This document shows, piece after piece, positions 35,145 to 44,368 of a DNA stretch of 64,000 nucleotides. Position 1 is the stretch's first letter, and each line of letters opens with the position of its first letter. The stretch is from Fontibacillus panacisegetis (GTDB lineage Bacteria; Bacillota; Bacilli; Paenibacillales; Paenibacillaceae): the NCBI RefSeq assembly GCF_900102215.1, contig NZ_FNBG01000017.1, forward strand, positions 48,329 to 112,328, in the 5' to 3' direction. The notes under the pieces were generated by a model. It was given only the letters and a program-made list of their open reading frames with translations, was not told the DNA's origin and searched no databases. The position numbers and the translations under genes are program-made.

Positions 35145-35437
35145 TTACATTTTTTCCTTAACTGAATCCTCACCAGCGTAATAATCCACTTTATCATCCT
35201 TTTGATATACCTCTTGGTACGGTAAAATATTGATCTTGCCGGAGTCAGGGTACTATTGCGATGAAAATGATACGGGTAAGAATATTTTCCAGCATCTAAT
35301 GATCTTATGTCGAATACTAGATATTTGGATTTAACCATTTCAGTCAATTTTTCGCTTGTATGCCAAGCAAATTCGGAAATTGGTGATTGTCTTTGTTTAA
35401 AACTTACATTCTGATCATTAAAAATAGTAGCCATCAT
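35145..35437 (-). pseudogene. Cupin gene with internal deletion
   Basis: The N-terminal part (MMATIFNDQNVSFKQRQ, then DAGKYSYPYHFHRN with the first cupin His pair) is intact up to about 35255. The frame then changes. The C-terminal part is present in another frame: SGKINILPYQEVYQKDD followed by KVDYYAGEDSVKEKM and a stop at 35145. About 65 codons with the remaining barrel are missing. Start and stop are both preserved. Confidence 0.7.
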
Positions 35438-35535
35438 AACACCTCAATAATTAGAATTAATCTTTGCAGGGAGAGTTTTTCAAATCCGATAAGAGGGATT
35501 TCCGACACAGACATTGGTTTTAATTCGATATTCAT
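35434..35535 (-). pseudogene. Short coupled frame, possible GyrI-like N-terminal remnant
   Basis: Reads MNIELKPMSVSEIPLIGFEK then LSLQRLILIIEVL, with AGGTGT upstream. The TGA overlaps the ATG of the cupin pseudogene. The first 20 residues resemble the start of GyrI-like ligand-binding proteins; the rest is lost. Identification is weak. Confidence 0.35.
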
Positions 35536-35629
35536 TGTTTTACACCTTATTTAATCTTTATGACCAAACTACTATATTGTATACTAATGTCATTCCATCA
35601 TTAACCAAATTGAGAGGTATGTATAAGCC

Positions 35630-36136
35630 ATGCGAACTAAATCTATTGTAATCACTTCTGTTATAATACTGCTTATTACTTTGAGTGCAATAATCTATGC
35701 CGTCTTGAATAACTCTTCAGCGGGCTCTGGTGATATCGTGTTAAAAGAACTCAAATCCTCGTCTGCTGTACATATTAATTTCTCTGAAAAGCCCACCATT
35801 TTGTTAGCCTTTACTTCCTGGTGTCCATATTGCAATGAAGATGCACCTAAAATCGTCTCTTTATATGAAAAGTACAAAGATAAGGTTAATATTTACGGAA
35901 TAAACATGCTTTATCGAGATGATCTGGATGAGGTTATTAACTACGTTGATATACATAATATTAAGTATCCAATTCTTCTTGATGAGACAGGTGACACTCA
36001 TAGATATTTGGGTGAACCAGCCTTTCCAGCATTACTGTTCATGAACTCAGAAGGGGTAATCATAGATGAAATTATTGGATCTACCGATATTAAAATTATT
36101 GAGGATTCATTTATAAATCTAATGGATAACTTCTAA
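35630..36136 (+). CDS. TlpA/ResA-like membrane-anchored thiol-disulfide protein
   Basis: The 168-residue protein has an N-terminal signal anchor (about 5-25) and a thioredoxin domain with active site SWCPYC (C65, C68), followed by the TlpA-type GEPAFPALLFM segment holding the cis-proline. It should face outward and reduce or shuttle disulfides, for example in cytochrome maturation or sporulation. Start ATG 35630 is preceded by GAGAGG. It is convergent with the HAD gene, whose stop codon is 2 bases away. Confidence 0.85.
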   Translation: MRTKSIVITSVIILLITLSAIIYAVLNNSSAGSGDIVLKELKSSSAVHINFSEKPTILLAFTSWCPYCNEDAPKIVSLYEKYKDKVNIYGINMLYRDDLDEVINYVDIHNIKYPILLDETGDTHRYLGEPAFPALLFMNSEGVIIDEIIGSTDIKIIEDSFINLMDNF

Positions 36137-36138
36137 TT

Positions 36139-36858
36139 TCATACATCAATACACGGGTCAACCAATGTACATTGCCACATTGTTTTCTTTAAATATCTCT
36201 GGCAGTCTCGTGAAATCATTTTTTTAATATCTCTCAAATCCCTGATCGTTAAATGATCGCTTGACGGCCTATCAAAAAAGGAATCTTCCTTCCATACTCC
36301 TTTCATTCCTGCATTGACACTCGCCTCCACATCATTCACAGGATGATCTCCTACAAAAATAGACTCTTGAGGCTCTATCCCCAAGCGTCCTATTGCTCTT
36401 TGAAATATTTTGATGTCAGGTTTTCTAAGACCTTCAATTTCTGAAATTAATATCGCATCAAAATAATGATCGATGTTTAAGCCTTTGATATTATTCATCT
36501 GGAATCTACCGTAACCATTAGATATGATGCCTAGCTTTAATTCCATTCCCTTCAAATCATCAAGCATTTCGATTAAACCGGGAAAACCGATACAATGATT
36601 GTGAAATGACTCCACGTAGTCTCGTAATAACTCTTCCCAATTTAAATCAATATTCAATTCTTGAATAAGCTGTTGATAGACTTTATCCTTCCAAACATAT
36701 CCCTTCTGATCCAATTCAATGAATCTCTGAACAAACCTGTTTTTTTGAATACATTGAAACGCTGGAATACGATCATATTGATTTTCAATAAAAGCAACCA
36801 GTGATTTATCGCGATCAAGCAATGTTCCATCCAAATCAAATAAAATTCCTTTTATCAT
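36139..36858 (-). CDS. HAD-superfamily hydrolase
   Basis: The 239-residue protein has motif I FDLDGTLLDRD, motif II ISNGYGRFQ, motif III K in GLRKPDIKIF and motif IV FVGDHPVNDVEAS, a complete HAD IA set resembling YjjG/YsaA nucleotidases. ATG 36858 has AAGGAG upstream. It is divergent from a MerR-type regulator across an R2 repeat. Confidence 0.88.
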   Translation of the reverse strand: MIKGILFDLDGTLLDRDKSLVAFIENQYDRIPAFQCIQKNRFVQRFIELDQKGYVWKDKVYQQLIQELNIDLNWEELLRDYVESFHNHCIGFPGLIEMLDDLKGMELKLGIISNGYGRFQMNNIKGLNIDHYFDAILISEIEGLRKPDIKIFQRAIGRLGIEPQESIFVGDHPVNDVEASVNAGMKGVWKEDSFFDRPSSDHLTIRDLRDIKKMISRDCQRYLKKTMWQCTLVDPCIDV

Positions 36859-36945
36859 GGTTACTCCTTAAACTCGTAATTTTATCTAAGCCAGAACCGA
36901 AGCTTCTTGTAGATGATCCTTCATAATAAAAACTGAATTAGAATT

Positions 36946-37022
36946 ACACCCCAGCCCTAGATCGCTCTTATCTTAGGCCGAGGTGTACGTTGTTTGAGCT
37001 TCTTCCATGATTATACACGTCT
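36946..37022. repeat. R2 dispersed repeat, copy 1
   Basis: ACACCCCAGCCCTAGATCGC...ATCTTAGGCCGAGGTGT forms a hairpin, followed by GAGCTTCTTCCATGATTATAC, shared with R2 copies at 56417 and 57148. It lies in the divergent promoter region between HAD and MerR genes. Confidence 0.65.
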
Positions 37023-37134
37023 GTTTTATTATTTCAATTGACTTTGCCCTTAGGGTAAGGTGTATAAGTAGAATTGAACAAAGCGATTATGAAGCATTTA
37101 GCCCATATACAAACTGATAATTGGAGGTGGCCTA

Positions 37135-37962
37135 TTGCTATCGATTGGAGAATTCTCGAAGATCTGCGAAGTATCTACTAAAACGCTTCGATACTATGAA
37201 GAGATTGGTTTAATTCATCCTGATGAGATCAATCCCGATAACGGTTATAGATACTATTCCATCAAGCAGCTAGAAAAGATGCTATTTATTAACCGTTTGA
37301 AGTCTTACTATTTTTCACTCGAAGAAATAAAAGTCATTCTGGAATTGGAAAAGGATCAATCGGAAGAAAAGCTTCATACTGCCCTGAACCGCAAGAGAAG
37401 AGAAATAAATGAGAAACTGAATGCTTTTGAATGTACTCTTAAACAAATGAGTACAGATATTTTAAATCTGGAAAAAGGCATCCCTATTATGTCGTACCTT
37501 AACCGTATAGATGTGCAGCTAGTAGAAACCAAACCAATGAATATCCTTTTTATGCGGCAAATGATGAGTAGTGATGATTATGCTTCAGGATACGGAACAT
37601 ATTTTAGCAGACTATATGAAAAGATTGCTTCAGAAAAACTCACCTTGCTTGGAACTCCAATGACGATTTATCACAGCCCTGAATACAATCCTGTCGGCAA
37701 CGATACAGAGTTTGCCATCCCGATAGAGGAGACTATAAAAGGAACAAGAGCATTGTCAGAAGGATTTTGCGCGAGGTCTGTTGTGGAAGGTTCATATTCA
37801 GAACTAACTTCGGTGTTCGTTAAGCTAAGAGAATGGGTGGAAAAGGAAGGCTATGAAATGGTGAATTCGCCGTACGAAATCTATATCACTAATCCAAATC
37901 AAGCAAATATGGATACAGATATGATTACTGAAGTGTATTTTCCTGTAAAGAAAAAAATATAG
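37135..37962 (+). CDS. MerR-family regulator with GyrI-like sensor domain
   Basis: The 275-residue protein has an N-terminal winged helix (MLSIGEFSKICEVSTKTLRY, then EEIGLIHPDEIN), a coiled-coil dimer helix (about 80-120) and a C-terminal GyrI/BmrR-like effector domain (about 125-275). Such regulators activate efflux or detoxification genes after ligand binding. TTG start 7 bases after GGAGGTGG. The serine hydrolase gene follows 36 bases downstream on the same strand and is the likely target. Confidence 0.9.
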   Translation: MLSIGEFSKICEVSTKTLRYYEEIGLIHPDEINPDNGYRYYSIKQLEKMLFINRLKSYYFSLEEIKVILELEKDQSEEKLHTALNRKRREINEKLNAFECTLKQMSTDILNLEKGIPIMSYLNRIDVQLVETKPMNILFMRQMMSSDDYASGYGTYFSRLYEKIASEKLTLLGTPMTIYHSPEYNPVGNDTEFAIPIEETIKGTRALSEGFCARSVVEGSYSELTSVFVKLREWVEKEGYEMVNSPYEIYITNPNQANMDTDMITEVYFPVKKKI

Positions 37963-37998
37963 TTAGACTTGGACATTTTATAAAAGAGAGGGATTACT

Positions 37999-39018
37999 AT
38001 GCAAACAAAATACTGGCCAACCACTGAATGGAAAACTGCCGATCCGGCAATCCTGGGAATGAACTCTAATATGCTTTCCGAGCTCGAACCTGTCATAAAT
38101 TCCGATTACAGCAACATAAACGGTATTGTTATCGTGAGAAAAGGATATATTGCTTATGAAAAATATTTTAACGGCTATAGCCTTGAGCATACACACCATG
38201 TGGCTTCTGTAACAAAAAGCATCCTATCTGCCCTTATCGGTATTGCTATTGATGCACAATATATAAAAGATGTTGACCAGAAAGTGCTGGATTTTTTCCC
38301 CGATTATACTCAAGGAAATGCAGACAAGCAGCATGAGATTACTATTCGCCATCTTCTCACTATGACAGCCCCCTATTCATTTGAGGACTGGCACGAACCG
38401 CTGGACAAGATGTGTATGCATCCTGACTGGATAAAATACACTCTGGATATGCTGGGCAAGGATGGAGTTATTGGTAATTTTAAATATTCCACTGCAGGAG
38501 CGCACCTGCTATCAGCCATCATCACTCGCAGCACTGGAAAAAGTGCCCGTGATTTTGCCAACGAACACCTTTTTAAACCCATCGGTATGAAAGAAATCCC
38601 CGATTATGAAATGATATCTTTTGGGTTTGATGATTTATTCGGAAAAAACGTACGAGGGTGGGTTAAAGATCAACACAACAACTCCACAGGAGGATGGGGG
38701 CTTACACTAAATCCCCGTGATATGGCACGATTTGGTTTTCTATATCTGAACCACGGTATCTGGGACAACAATCAAATTATTTCGGAAAATTGGACCCTTG
38801 AATCAACAGCTATGAACTCCAATAAATATGGGTATCTATGGTGGCTGCGAGAAGAAAATGGGTCATTTGCATACTCAGCGCTAGGAGATGGCGGTAATGT
38901 CATTTGCTGCATTCCAGACAAGGACCTGGTCATAGCCATTGCATCCGAATTTATCATGAATCCTCGCGATCGGTGGACACTTATTAATGAATGTATTTTA
39001 TCAGCTGTTCTATCTTAA
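37999..39018 (+). CDS. Serine hydrolase, class C beta-lactamase-like
   Basis: The 339-residue protein has the SxxK motif S70-V-T-K73 (HVASVTKS), a YST element near residue 157 in place of the usual YxN, and a GDGGN segment near the C-terminus. There is no signal peptide, so it probably acts in the cytoplasm as an esterase or amidase, as EstB-like enzymes do. It overlaps the convergent SDR gene by 9 bases. Confidence 0.85.
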   Translation: MQTKYWPTTEWKTADPAILGMNSNMLSELEPVINSDYSNINGIVIVRKGYIAYEKYFNGYSLEHTHHVASVTKSILSALIGIAIDAQYIKDVDQKVLDFFPDYTQGNADKQHEITIRHLLTMTAPYSFEDWHEPLDKMCMHPDWIKYTLDMLGKDGVIGNFKYSTAGAHLLSAIITRSTGKSARDFANEHLFKPIGMKEIPDYEMISFGFDDLFGKNVRGWVKDQHNNSTGGWGLTLNPRDMARFGFLYLNHGIWDNNQIISENWTLESTAMNSNKYGYLWWLREENGSFAYSALGDGGNVICCIPDKDLVIAIASEFIMNPRDRWTLINECILSAVLS

Positions 39019-39741
39019 ATAACATCCATTATTAATATCGAAGGTTGCTCCTGTGTAATGTTTAGATTTCTCCGACAATAAAAATATAACCGTATGTGCA
39101 ACATCTTCTGGTAGTAGAGGCTGTTTTATTAATTGATGATTTGTATATTCTTCTATTCGCCACTTAGGAATATTGTCCATCATAGAAGTTTCTACAATAG
39201 TTGGTGCTACAGCATTTACCCGTATGTGAGGTGAAAAGTTCATCGCACAACTTTTTGTCAGACCCAAAATTCCCGCCTTGGTTAATCCATAAATTGCATC
39301 AGAACTTCCTTCTATACCGGATACTGATGACATATTCACAATAACTCCCAAATTATTTCTACGAATAATAAATTCTCCGAATAATTGAGATAGATATACA
39401 TAACCCTTTACATTTATATCCAACACTTTATCTATCTCATCTACTTTATAATCAAGTAAATTTTTGCCCAAATAAATTCCTGCATTATTAACCAATCCGT
39501 TTACATCTGGATGCTCTTGTTCAATATAAGTAAAAAGCGAAACTACCTCATTATAGTCACTTACATCTAGTTTATAGGTATACAAATTATCCGATCCTAC
39601 TGTTTGCTTTAAACTGTTTAATGAACCATCATTCATATCACAGGCAACAACTTTTGCTCCTTCTCTCAGACAATGTAAAGCTACTTCCATTCCAATCCCA
39701 GAAGCTGCACCTGTAACAATTATTTTCATATTTTTTAACAT
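39010..39741 (-). CDS. Short-chain dehydrogenase/reductase
   Basis: The 243-residue Rossmann protein starts at ATG 39741 (MLKNMKIIVTGAASGIGMEV) with AGGTGTG upstream. It has the cofactor loop TGAASGIG, the NNAG motif (NGLVNNAGIY), the catalytic Ser (VNMSSVSG) and YxxxK (YGLTKAG). Asp36-like acid in VVACDMND suggests NAD preference. The substrate is unknown. Confidence 0.9.
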   Translation of the reverse strand: MLKNMKIIVTGAASGIGMEVALHCLREGAKVVACDMNDGSLNSLKQTVGSDNLYTYKLDVSDYNEVVSLFTYIEQEHPDVNGLVNNAGIYLGKNLLDYKVDEIDKVLDINVKGYVYLSQLFGEFIIRRNNLGVIVNMSSVSGIEGSSDAIYGLTKAGILGLTKSCAMNFSPHIRVNAVAPTIVETSMMDNIPKWRIEEYTNHQLIKQPLLPEDVAHTVIFLLSEKSKHYTGATFDINNGCYLR

Positions 39742-39852
39742 TAGAATCACACCTCAACCTGTAGTCTCTTTTAAATTTTTAATTTCCAGTTGATTTCTGT
39801 TATTATTTTCGGGGTATAATCTACCTGTACTAACAATAGGGAGGACATCTTG

Positions 39853-40328
39853 ATGAATGCAAATGATTTAATAGTACTAAACTTTGAAGAAGTCAGACGT
39901 AGAAGTATAAAAGTGTGGGAAGCAATACTTAACAAATGTTAAGTTGGAAACCGGACGAAGATGCTCTTACATGTGCTGAAATGATTAGACATTTATTAGA
40001 GAGTGAGTTTTTTTATCATCAAATGCTTATAGGAAGAGGCAGCAAAGCATTAGCTAATGTATCTAATCCATTTGAAACAATAGAATTCACAACAGTAGAT
40101 AATGAGCTTAGATTTGCACAGCCTTATCGGGACCAATTTTTGAGTTATATTAAATCAATAAGTTCAAGCGATTTAGAGAATATACAAATAGACCGCTCTG
40201 ACGTTGGTTATGTTAGAACACTTGGAGATATGCTAATGCGTATTGCTTACCACGAGTCGGTTCATACAGGTCAACTGCTAGACTATATGAGAACAATGAG
40301 GATTGATCGACCTAAAATATGGGATTGA
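39853..40328 (+). pseudogene. DinB-family gene with a frameshift
   Basis: From ATG 39853, behind GGGAGGAC, the frame reads MNANDLIVLNFEEVRRRSIK then VWEAILNKC and stops. One base out of frame the protein continues perfectly as MLSWKPDEDALTCAEMIRHL to the stop at 40328, with the DinB His triad (H19 region, H108 and H112 in AYHESVHTGQLL). A single-base deletion near 39935 would explain it. Sequencing error is possible. DinB/YfiT proteins are metal-binding four-helix bundles, often thiol transferases. Confidence 0.75.
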
Positions 40329-40430
40329 TTTTTAATGTGGCTGTTCCAAAGGTCTAAAAACCTAGGAGCAGCCTCAAAATATAATACTTCACCTCATTCG
40401 TATTGTCATAATGTCCTTTCCAACAGTTTC

Positions 40431-40925
40431 TCACAAAATCTTCTGAAAGCTCCCAATATCCAGCTTTTTATTAAATTTACATCCGATCTCCTTAAATAAA
40501 GCACATTGTTCATAACCGTTCCTTTCAAACAATGCCTTACTTCTTATGTTCTCCATACAAATTGTTGCAATTAATGTATGAAACCCTTGTTCTTTTGCCA
40601 CTTGCTCGATGAAACTCAGTGCGATCCCTCCAATTCCTTTACCCAAATAATCTGGAGCTAGGTAAATCGTTACTTCTGCACAAATGTCATAGGCTGGCTT
40701 ATTCTTATATTGAGTAATCAAGATATATCCGATAATTTCAACATTATCTCTAATTACAAATGACTTATATCTCTTATTCTTATGGATAACAGTCTCCATG
40801 ATCTGATCATGGTTCAAAGGTTCAGTGTGGAAGGAAATGGTTGTATTTAGAACGTAATAATTGTAGATACTTCTTACAGCTTCAAGGTGAGCATCATTTA
40901 TTTCTTCAAAAACGAATGTAGTCAT
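40431..40925 (-). CDS. PAT/bar-like GNAT acetyltransferase
   Basis: The 164-residue protein matches the phosphinothricin/methionine-sulfoximine acetyltransferase group: AVRSIYNYYVLNTTISFHTE at the start, AEVTIYLAPDYLGKGIGGIA (acetyl-CoA loop) and NIRSKALFERNGYEQCALFK. In that family the substrate is usually an amino acid analogue. ATG 40925 follows GGAAG. Monocistronic as far as can be seen. Confidence 0.85.
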   Translation of the reverse strand: MTTFVFEEINDAHLEAVRSIYNYYVLNTTISFHTEPLNHDQIMETVIHKNKRYKSFVIRDNVEIIGYILITQYKNKPAYDICAEVTIYLAPDYLGKGIGGIALSFIEQVAKEQGFHTLIATICMENIRSKALFERNGYEQCALFKEIGCKFNKKLDIGSFQKIL

Positions 40926-40989
40926 AGTAAGACTTCCTTTATGTATGATTTTTCACTTACTGAATTTCATCTAAATATAGTTTAATGTA

Positions 40990-42492
40990 TTACACCATTT
41001 GACTTCTTCGTAACTTACTTAGCTTTTGACCATGTATCACAATCGCTAAAATGCAATTAATCGCAGCAAGCCCCATCCATAGATATAAGGAGTACGACAT
41101 CCAAACGCTTAACATATAATAATTATTATTTAGTAGATAAGGCCAAAAAATGAGCAATCCCAAAAGGATAACTCTCAAGCTAAGTCCGATCCAGCTACCC
41201 ATCCTCTTCCTCACTCTTGTTTTTTCATCTTTAATTACCAGTGCTATCCCTCTAGCTAGTTTCATTACCTTAAGGAACAAGTTAACAATTACTATTATGA
41301 CTAAGAAAGAAAATACCAAATCAATTAACACATAAACATCATCATAGCTAAATTTATTCATAGGCATGCCATTCATATTCGAATATAAATTATCCGCAAT
41401 TTGCGATGGCGCAGTTGAATTCAAGTTTGTCAGCACGAATATAGCCTGCTGCTTTTCCAGATTAATAATAACCTGTGAAGAATAATTAGGGTTACTTCCA
41501 GCATGATTAATTATTCTATTGTCCTTACCATTACTCCATCCGAATGCATAGTATAGATTTTCACCTTCAGACCCAGCTGTTTCTATGTCGACTTCATGAG
41601 ATTGTTGAATAGCATTTTTAAGCTTCTCCGGTATATCACCTACCCCCATCTGGGCATTAATCCAGCGTTCTAAATCCTTCAAATTAGATACTAAATATCC
41701 TGCTGCTATATTTCCATAATATCTTGGAGCATCATATTCTAAGCTCTTCCCAAAAAATCCACGATACCCTTTGGTAAGTTTATCTGATTCCTTTTCCTGA
41801 CCTGTTGAAAAATAACTATCTTTCATCCCTAATGGAAGCAGTATATTTTCATTTACATAATTCTGATAACTTTTACCTGTCACTTGTTCAATAATTGCTG
41901 CTAAAATATCATAATTAATGGTTGCATAATTATATTCTTTTCCCGGATACGTATCTAACGAAATGTCTGAAATATTATGTATCGTTTTTTCAAGCATATC
42001 ATCTGTAGTACCTTCGGGAATCAAACGAATACTCCAAGGAGGAATCCCACTGGTATGAGCTAACAGCTGATTAATCGTAATATTAGCCTCCTCACTCTTA
42101 AAGATTGGCTCAAACCCAGGAATATAATCTGCAACAGAATCTGAGTAAGAAAGAGCCCCCTCATTTTCCAGCAAAATCACAGCCAAAGCCGTAAACGCCT
42201 TGGTTGTCGAGCCCAATTCAAACAGCGAATCATCAGCAACCTTTTTCTTTTGATTTACATCTGCATATCCGTACACCTTATATTCAGTCTGTCCCTGGTT
42301 TGACACTATCGTAGCTACTCCTGGAGTCGCTGTTTTGGCCATTATGGTTTCCACCATATTATCCTCATTATCAACTTTACCTGCAGTAAACAATGTCCCA
42401 AGTTCATCCCAACAAACAACAGTAGTAATTATCACGATAAGCAAAATAACACATGATGTTAATGAACCTGTTCTACTTAGTAGTTTCTTCAA
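40990..42492 (-). CDS. Membrane-bound serine hydrolase (FmtA/AmpC-like)
   Basis: The 500-residue protein has an N-terminal membrane anchor (about 13-29), an extracellular beta-lactamase fold with SxxK at S95-T-T-K98 (ELGSTTKAF), a Tyr motif in YNYATINYD and HAGSNPNYSS near the C-terminal side of the active site, then three C-terminal membrane helices (about 385-490). This is typical of Bacilli penicillin-binding-like esterases acting on teichoic acids or peptides. TTG start behind GGGAG. Confidence 0.88.
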   Translation of the reverse strand: MKKLLSRTGSLTSCVILLIVIITTVVCWDELGTLFTAGKVDNEDNMVETIMAKTATPGVATIVSNQGQTEYKVYGYADVNQKKKVADDSLFELGSTTKAFTALAVILLENEGALSYSDSVADYIPGFEPIFKSEEANITINQLLAHTSGIPPWSIRLIPEGTTDDMLEKTIHNISDISLDTYPGKEYNYATINYDILAAIIEQVTGKSYQNYVNENILLPLGMKDSYFSTGQEKESDKLTKGYRGFFGKSLEYDAPRYYGNIAAGYLVSNLKDLERWINAQMGVGDIPEKLKNAIQQSHEVDIETAGSEGENLYYAFGWSNGKDNRIINHAGSNPNYSSQVIINLEKQQAIFVLTNLNSTAPSQIADNLYSNMNGMPMNKFSYDDVYVLIDLVFSFLVIIVIVNLFLKVMKLARGIALVIKDEKTRVRKRMGSWIGLSLRVILLGLLIFWPYLLNNNYYMLSVWMSYSLYLWMGLAAINCILAIVIHGQKLSKLRRSQMV

Positions 42493-42542
42493 TATTCTAA
42501 GTCTCCCATTTATCTGTATTGGCTACATTAGCCCCATTGGTA

Positions 42543-42968
42543 TTAGGGTTGTGGTATCCATTGAGGAGGTCGCCTCATAAATCGATCACCGTCTCTTATG
42601 AACCCGTATTTTTCATACAATCCATGAGCATCTCGGGTACCTAATAATCCCATTAATCCTTCAAGCTCTGCTACATTCATAATCGCCTCAATTAATTTTT
42701 TGCCTATTCCCATACCTCTATGTTCTTCTTGAACAAATACATCACAAAGATAAAAAAATGTCGCCCAATCCGTAATGACTCGTGCAAACCCGACTTGTTC
42801 ATCTTTATGAAATACACCAATACAGTACGAATTTTCTATTGCTTTTTTCGTCCGATCATTAGGCCGTGAATTTGCCCAATAGCTTTTAGATAAAAACTCG
42901 ATAACAGCATCAACACTAATCTTTAACTTATCATCACTAATGAGATAATCATTATACATTACTTCCAT
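42543..42968 (-). CDS. GNAT acetyltransferase
   Basis: The 141-residue protein has the compact GNAT fold with FARVITDWATFFYLCDVFVQ, EEHRGMGIGKKLIEAIMNVA (acetyl-CoA loop) and GLLGTRDAHGLYEKYGF. This form is close to the YjaB/YpeA-like group. The substrate is unknown. Located downstream of another GNAT gene and upstream of the serine hydrolase, all minus strand. Confidence 0.88.
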   Translation of the reverse strand: MEVMYNDYLISDDKLKISVDAVIEFLSKSYWANSRPNDRTKKAIENSYCIGVFHKDEQVGFARVITDWATFFYLCDVFVQEEHRGMGIGKKLIEAIMNVAELEGLMGLLGTRDAHGLYEKYGFIRDGDRFMRRPPQWIPQP

Positions 42969-43085
42969 TAGCTAACCCCCTACTAACTGATAATCCCACT
43001 ATTTTTGAAACATTGATAATTTTATTATCCTGCAACTTATGTGCAAGTGTTCTGTGAAAATAAAGCATTAGACTGGAGCTGTTGT

Positions 43086-43116
43086 TGTTAAACTAACGTT
43101 TCCCATCAGTTTAACA
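43086..43116. repeat. S2-type palindrome, variant copy
   Basis: TGTTAAACT pairs with AGTTTAACA around a core resembling the AACTAACGTTCCCC sequence of the copy at 44116. It lies just beyond the stop of the GNAT gene at 43120 and may act as its terminator. Confidence 0.5.
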
Positions 43117-43119
43117 GTA

Positions 43120-43647
43120 TTATGTCAGTTTTAGAGTATATGTAGGGTGTTCAAGACCAGTTGCATCATAGTATTCATAATGTGAAAAATGAAAACCGAG
43201 CTTTCTAAGCAATTTTGCGGAGGCAACATTTTCCGGATGATGTCCTGCCACAACATATTCTGTTTTCAGGTTATATCGGGCGTGCTCTAGCACAGCTAAT
43301 GCTGCTTCAAAAGCATATCCTTTGCCCCAGTAATCTTTTTTGAGATGAAAACCTAATTCATACGCTTGTATTACCTTGTTGTATGGTCTTAATCCACAAC
43401 AGCCTATCATTTCACCACTTTCTAATTCAAACAGAGGCCAGTATTGAACTTGGAAATAAATACCATTTTTAATCTCTTTAAATAATCTCTCATTGACCTC
43501 TTCTACAGTAAATTGACCTTTTCCACTAATGAATCGAGCTACTAATGGGTCTCCCCACAAGTCTATAGCCAATTCGAAATCACTTGATTGCCATTCTGAA
43601 AATCCTAATCGAGTTGACTGAAAAATAAATTTTCTCAAAAGAACCAT
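43120..43647 (-). CDS. RimJ-type GNAT acetyltransferase
   Basis: The 175-residue protein has STRLGFSEWQSSDFELAIDL, YELGFHLKKDYWGKGYAFEA (acetyl-CoA loop) and HHPENVASAKLLRKLGFHFS, typical of the RimJ/RimL small-molecule group. ATG 43647 or TTG 43638 could be the start; the latter has AAAGGT at better spacing. Function beyond acetyl transfer is unknown. Confidence 0.85.
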   Translation of the reverse strand: MVLLRKFIFQSTRLGFSEWQSSDFELAIDLWGDPLVARFISGKGQFTVEEVNERLFKEIKNGIYFQVQYWPLFELESGEMIGCCGLRPYNKVIQAYELGFHLKKDYWGKGYAFEAALAVLEHARYNLKTEYVVAGHHPENVASAKLLRKLGFHFSHYEYYDATGLEHPTYTLKLT

Positions 43648-44115
43648 ACCTTTATGCGCTATATTAAAATACTCTTATTTATTTTATCAGTGAATCCCAA
43701 ATGAGCGAAGCACAACAATGGGCCCAATGTAGCATGTCAGGTTTTAGATTCGGTGCATTACCCATAATAAACTGAGAGGTCGAGTATCCGCCTCAATAAC
43801 TTTAAAGGGCTTCTGTTAAGTTCTTTCGACAGGTTGAATAATCATCAAATGTGCAGCGCCAAAACATGGAGCGCCTCATTTCTGTTAAAGAAGTCCAGGA
43901 GGATGTCCTGCCGGCTCCAAACCTATTCTGAGCGGTTGTTCCCTGAGAGGTCACTGCACAATTATATATACGCCTATTAAGGGCTAATTCCTTCTAATAC
44001 GGTACCATTTACCACAAATACTTTATAGAAGTCTTTCTAAGCTCCACATTAGACTCAGAGGTTAACTGGTACTAAGGTATTTTAGCATGTTGCTCAAAAG
44101 TGGTGAAAGCCTATT

Positions 44116-44146
44116 TATTGAACTAACGTTCCCCGTTAGTTCAATA
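44116..44146. repeat. S2 palindrome
   Basis: TATTGAACTAACG and CGTTAGTTCAATA form a 13-bp perfect stem around TTCCC. The right half followed by AATGAGC recurs as CCCGTTAGTTCAATAAAAAG at 45229-45248. Confidence 0.65.
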
Positions 44147-44178
44147 AAATGAGCAGCTAGCATCCGCCGAGCATAGAA

Positions 44179-44200
44179 AGACCGCCATTGAAGGCGGTCT
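44179..44200. terminator. Hairpin of uncertain direction
   Basis: AGACCGCC and GGCGGTCT pair perfectly (8 bp) around a 6-base loop. A run of A follows on the plus strand; a T-run lies on the wrong side for a minus-strand terminator, so it may be a remnant. Confidence 0.4.
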
Positions 44201-44368
44201 AAAAAATTTATCATTTCTGCCCGACAATAAGTCCTGGGGATATTAAGATTGCATCTGTTTACAAACAGTATTCCAATCATAGAGAGGAGACCTGAGATAT
44301 TCGCTGTAAGCCTTGATTTTATACATCAAAAGGAATTAATTCTGTTAGGTCACAGCCACTCTCCCTAA

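Larger units (their letters stand above)
43648..44368. other. Gene-poor stretch with possible transposase scraps
   Basis: No convincing gene. A plus-strand frame near 43702-43782 reads MSEAQQWAQCSMSGFRFGAL then PIIN and stops, resembling the first residues of IS4/IS1634-type transposases; identification is tentative. A 72-codon minus frame at 44062-44280 runs through palindromes and has no protein character. Hairpins lie at 44116-44146 and 44179-44200. Confidence 0.4.

Noticed and set aside
44062..44280. 72-codon minus-strand frame
   Set aside because: Runs across two palindromes, no ribosome binding site and no protein-like composition.
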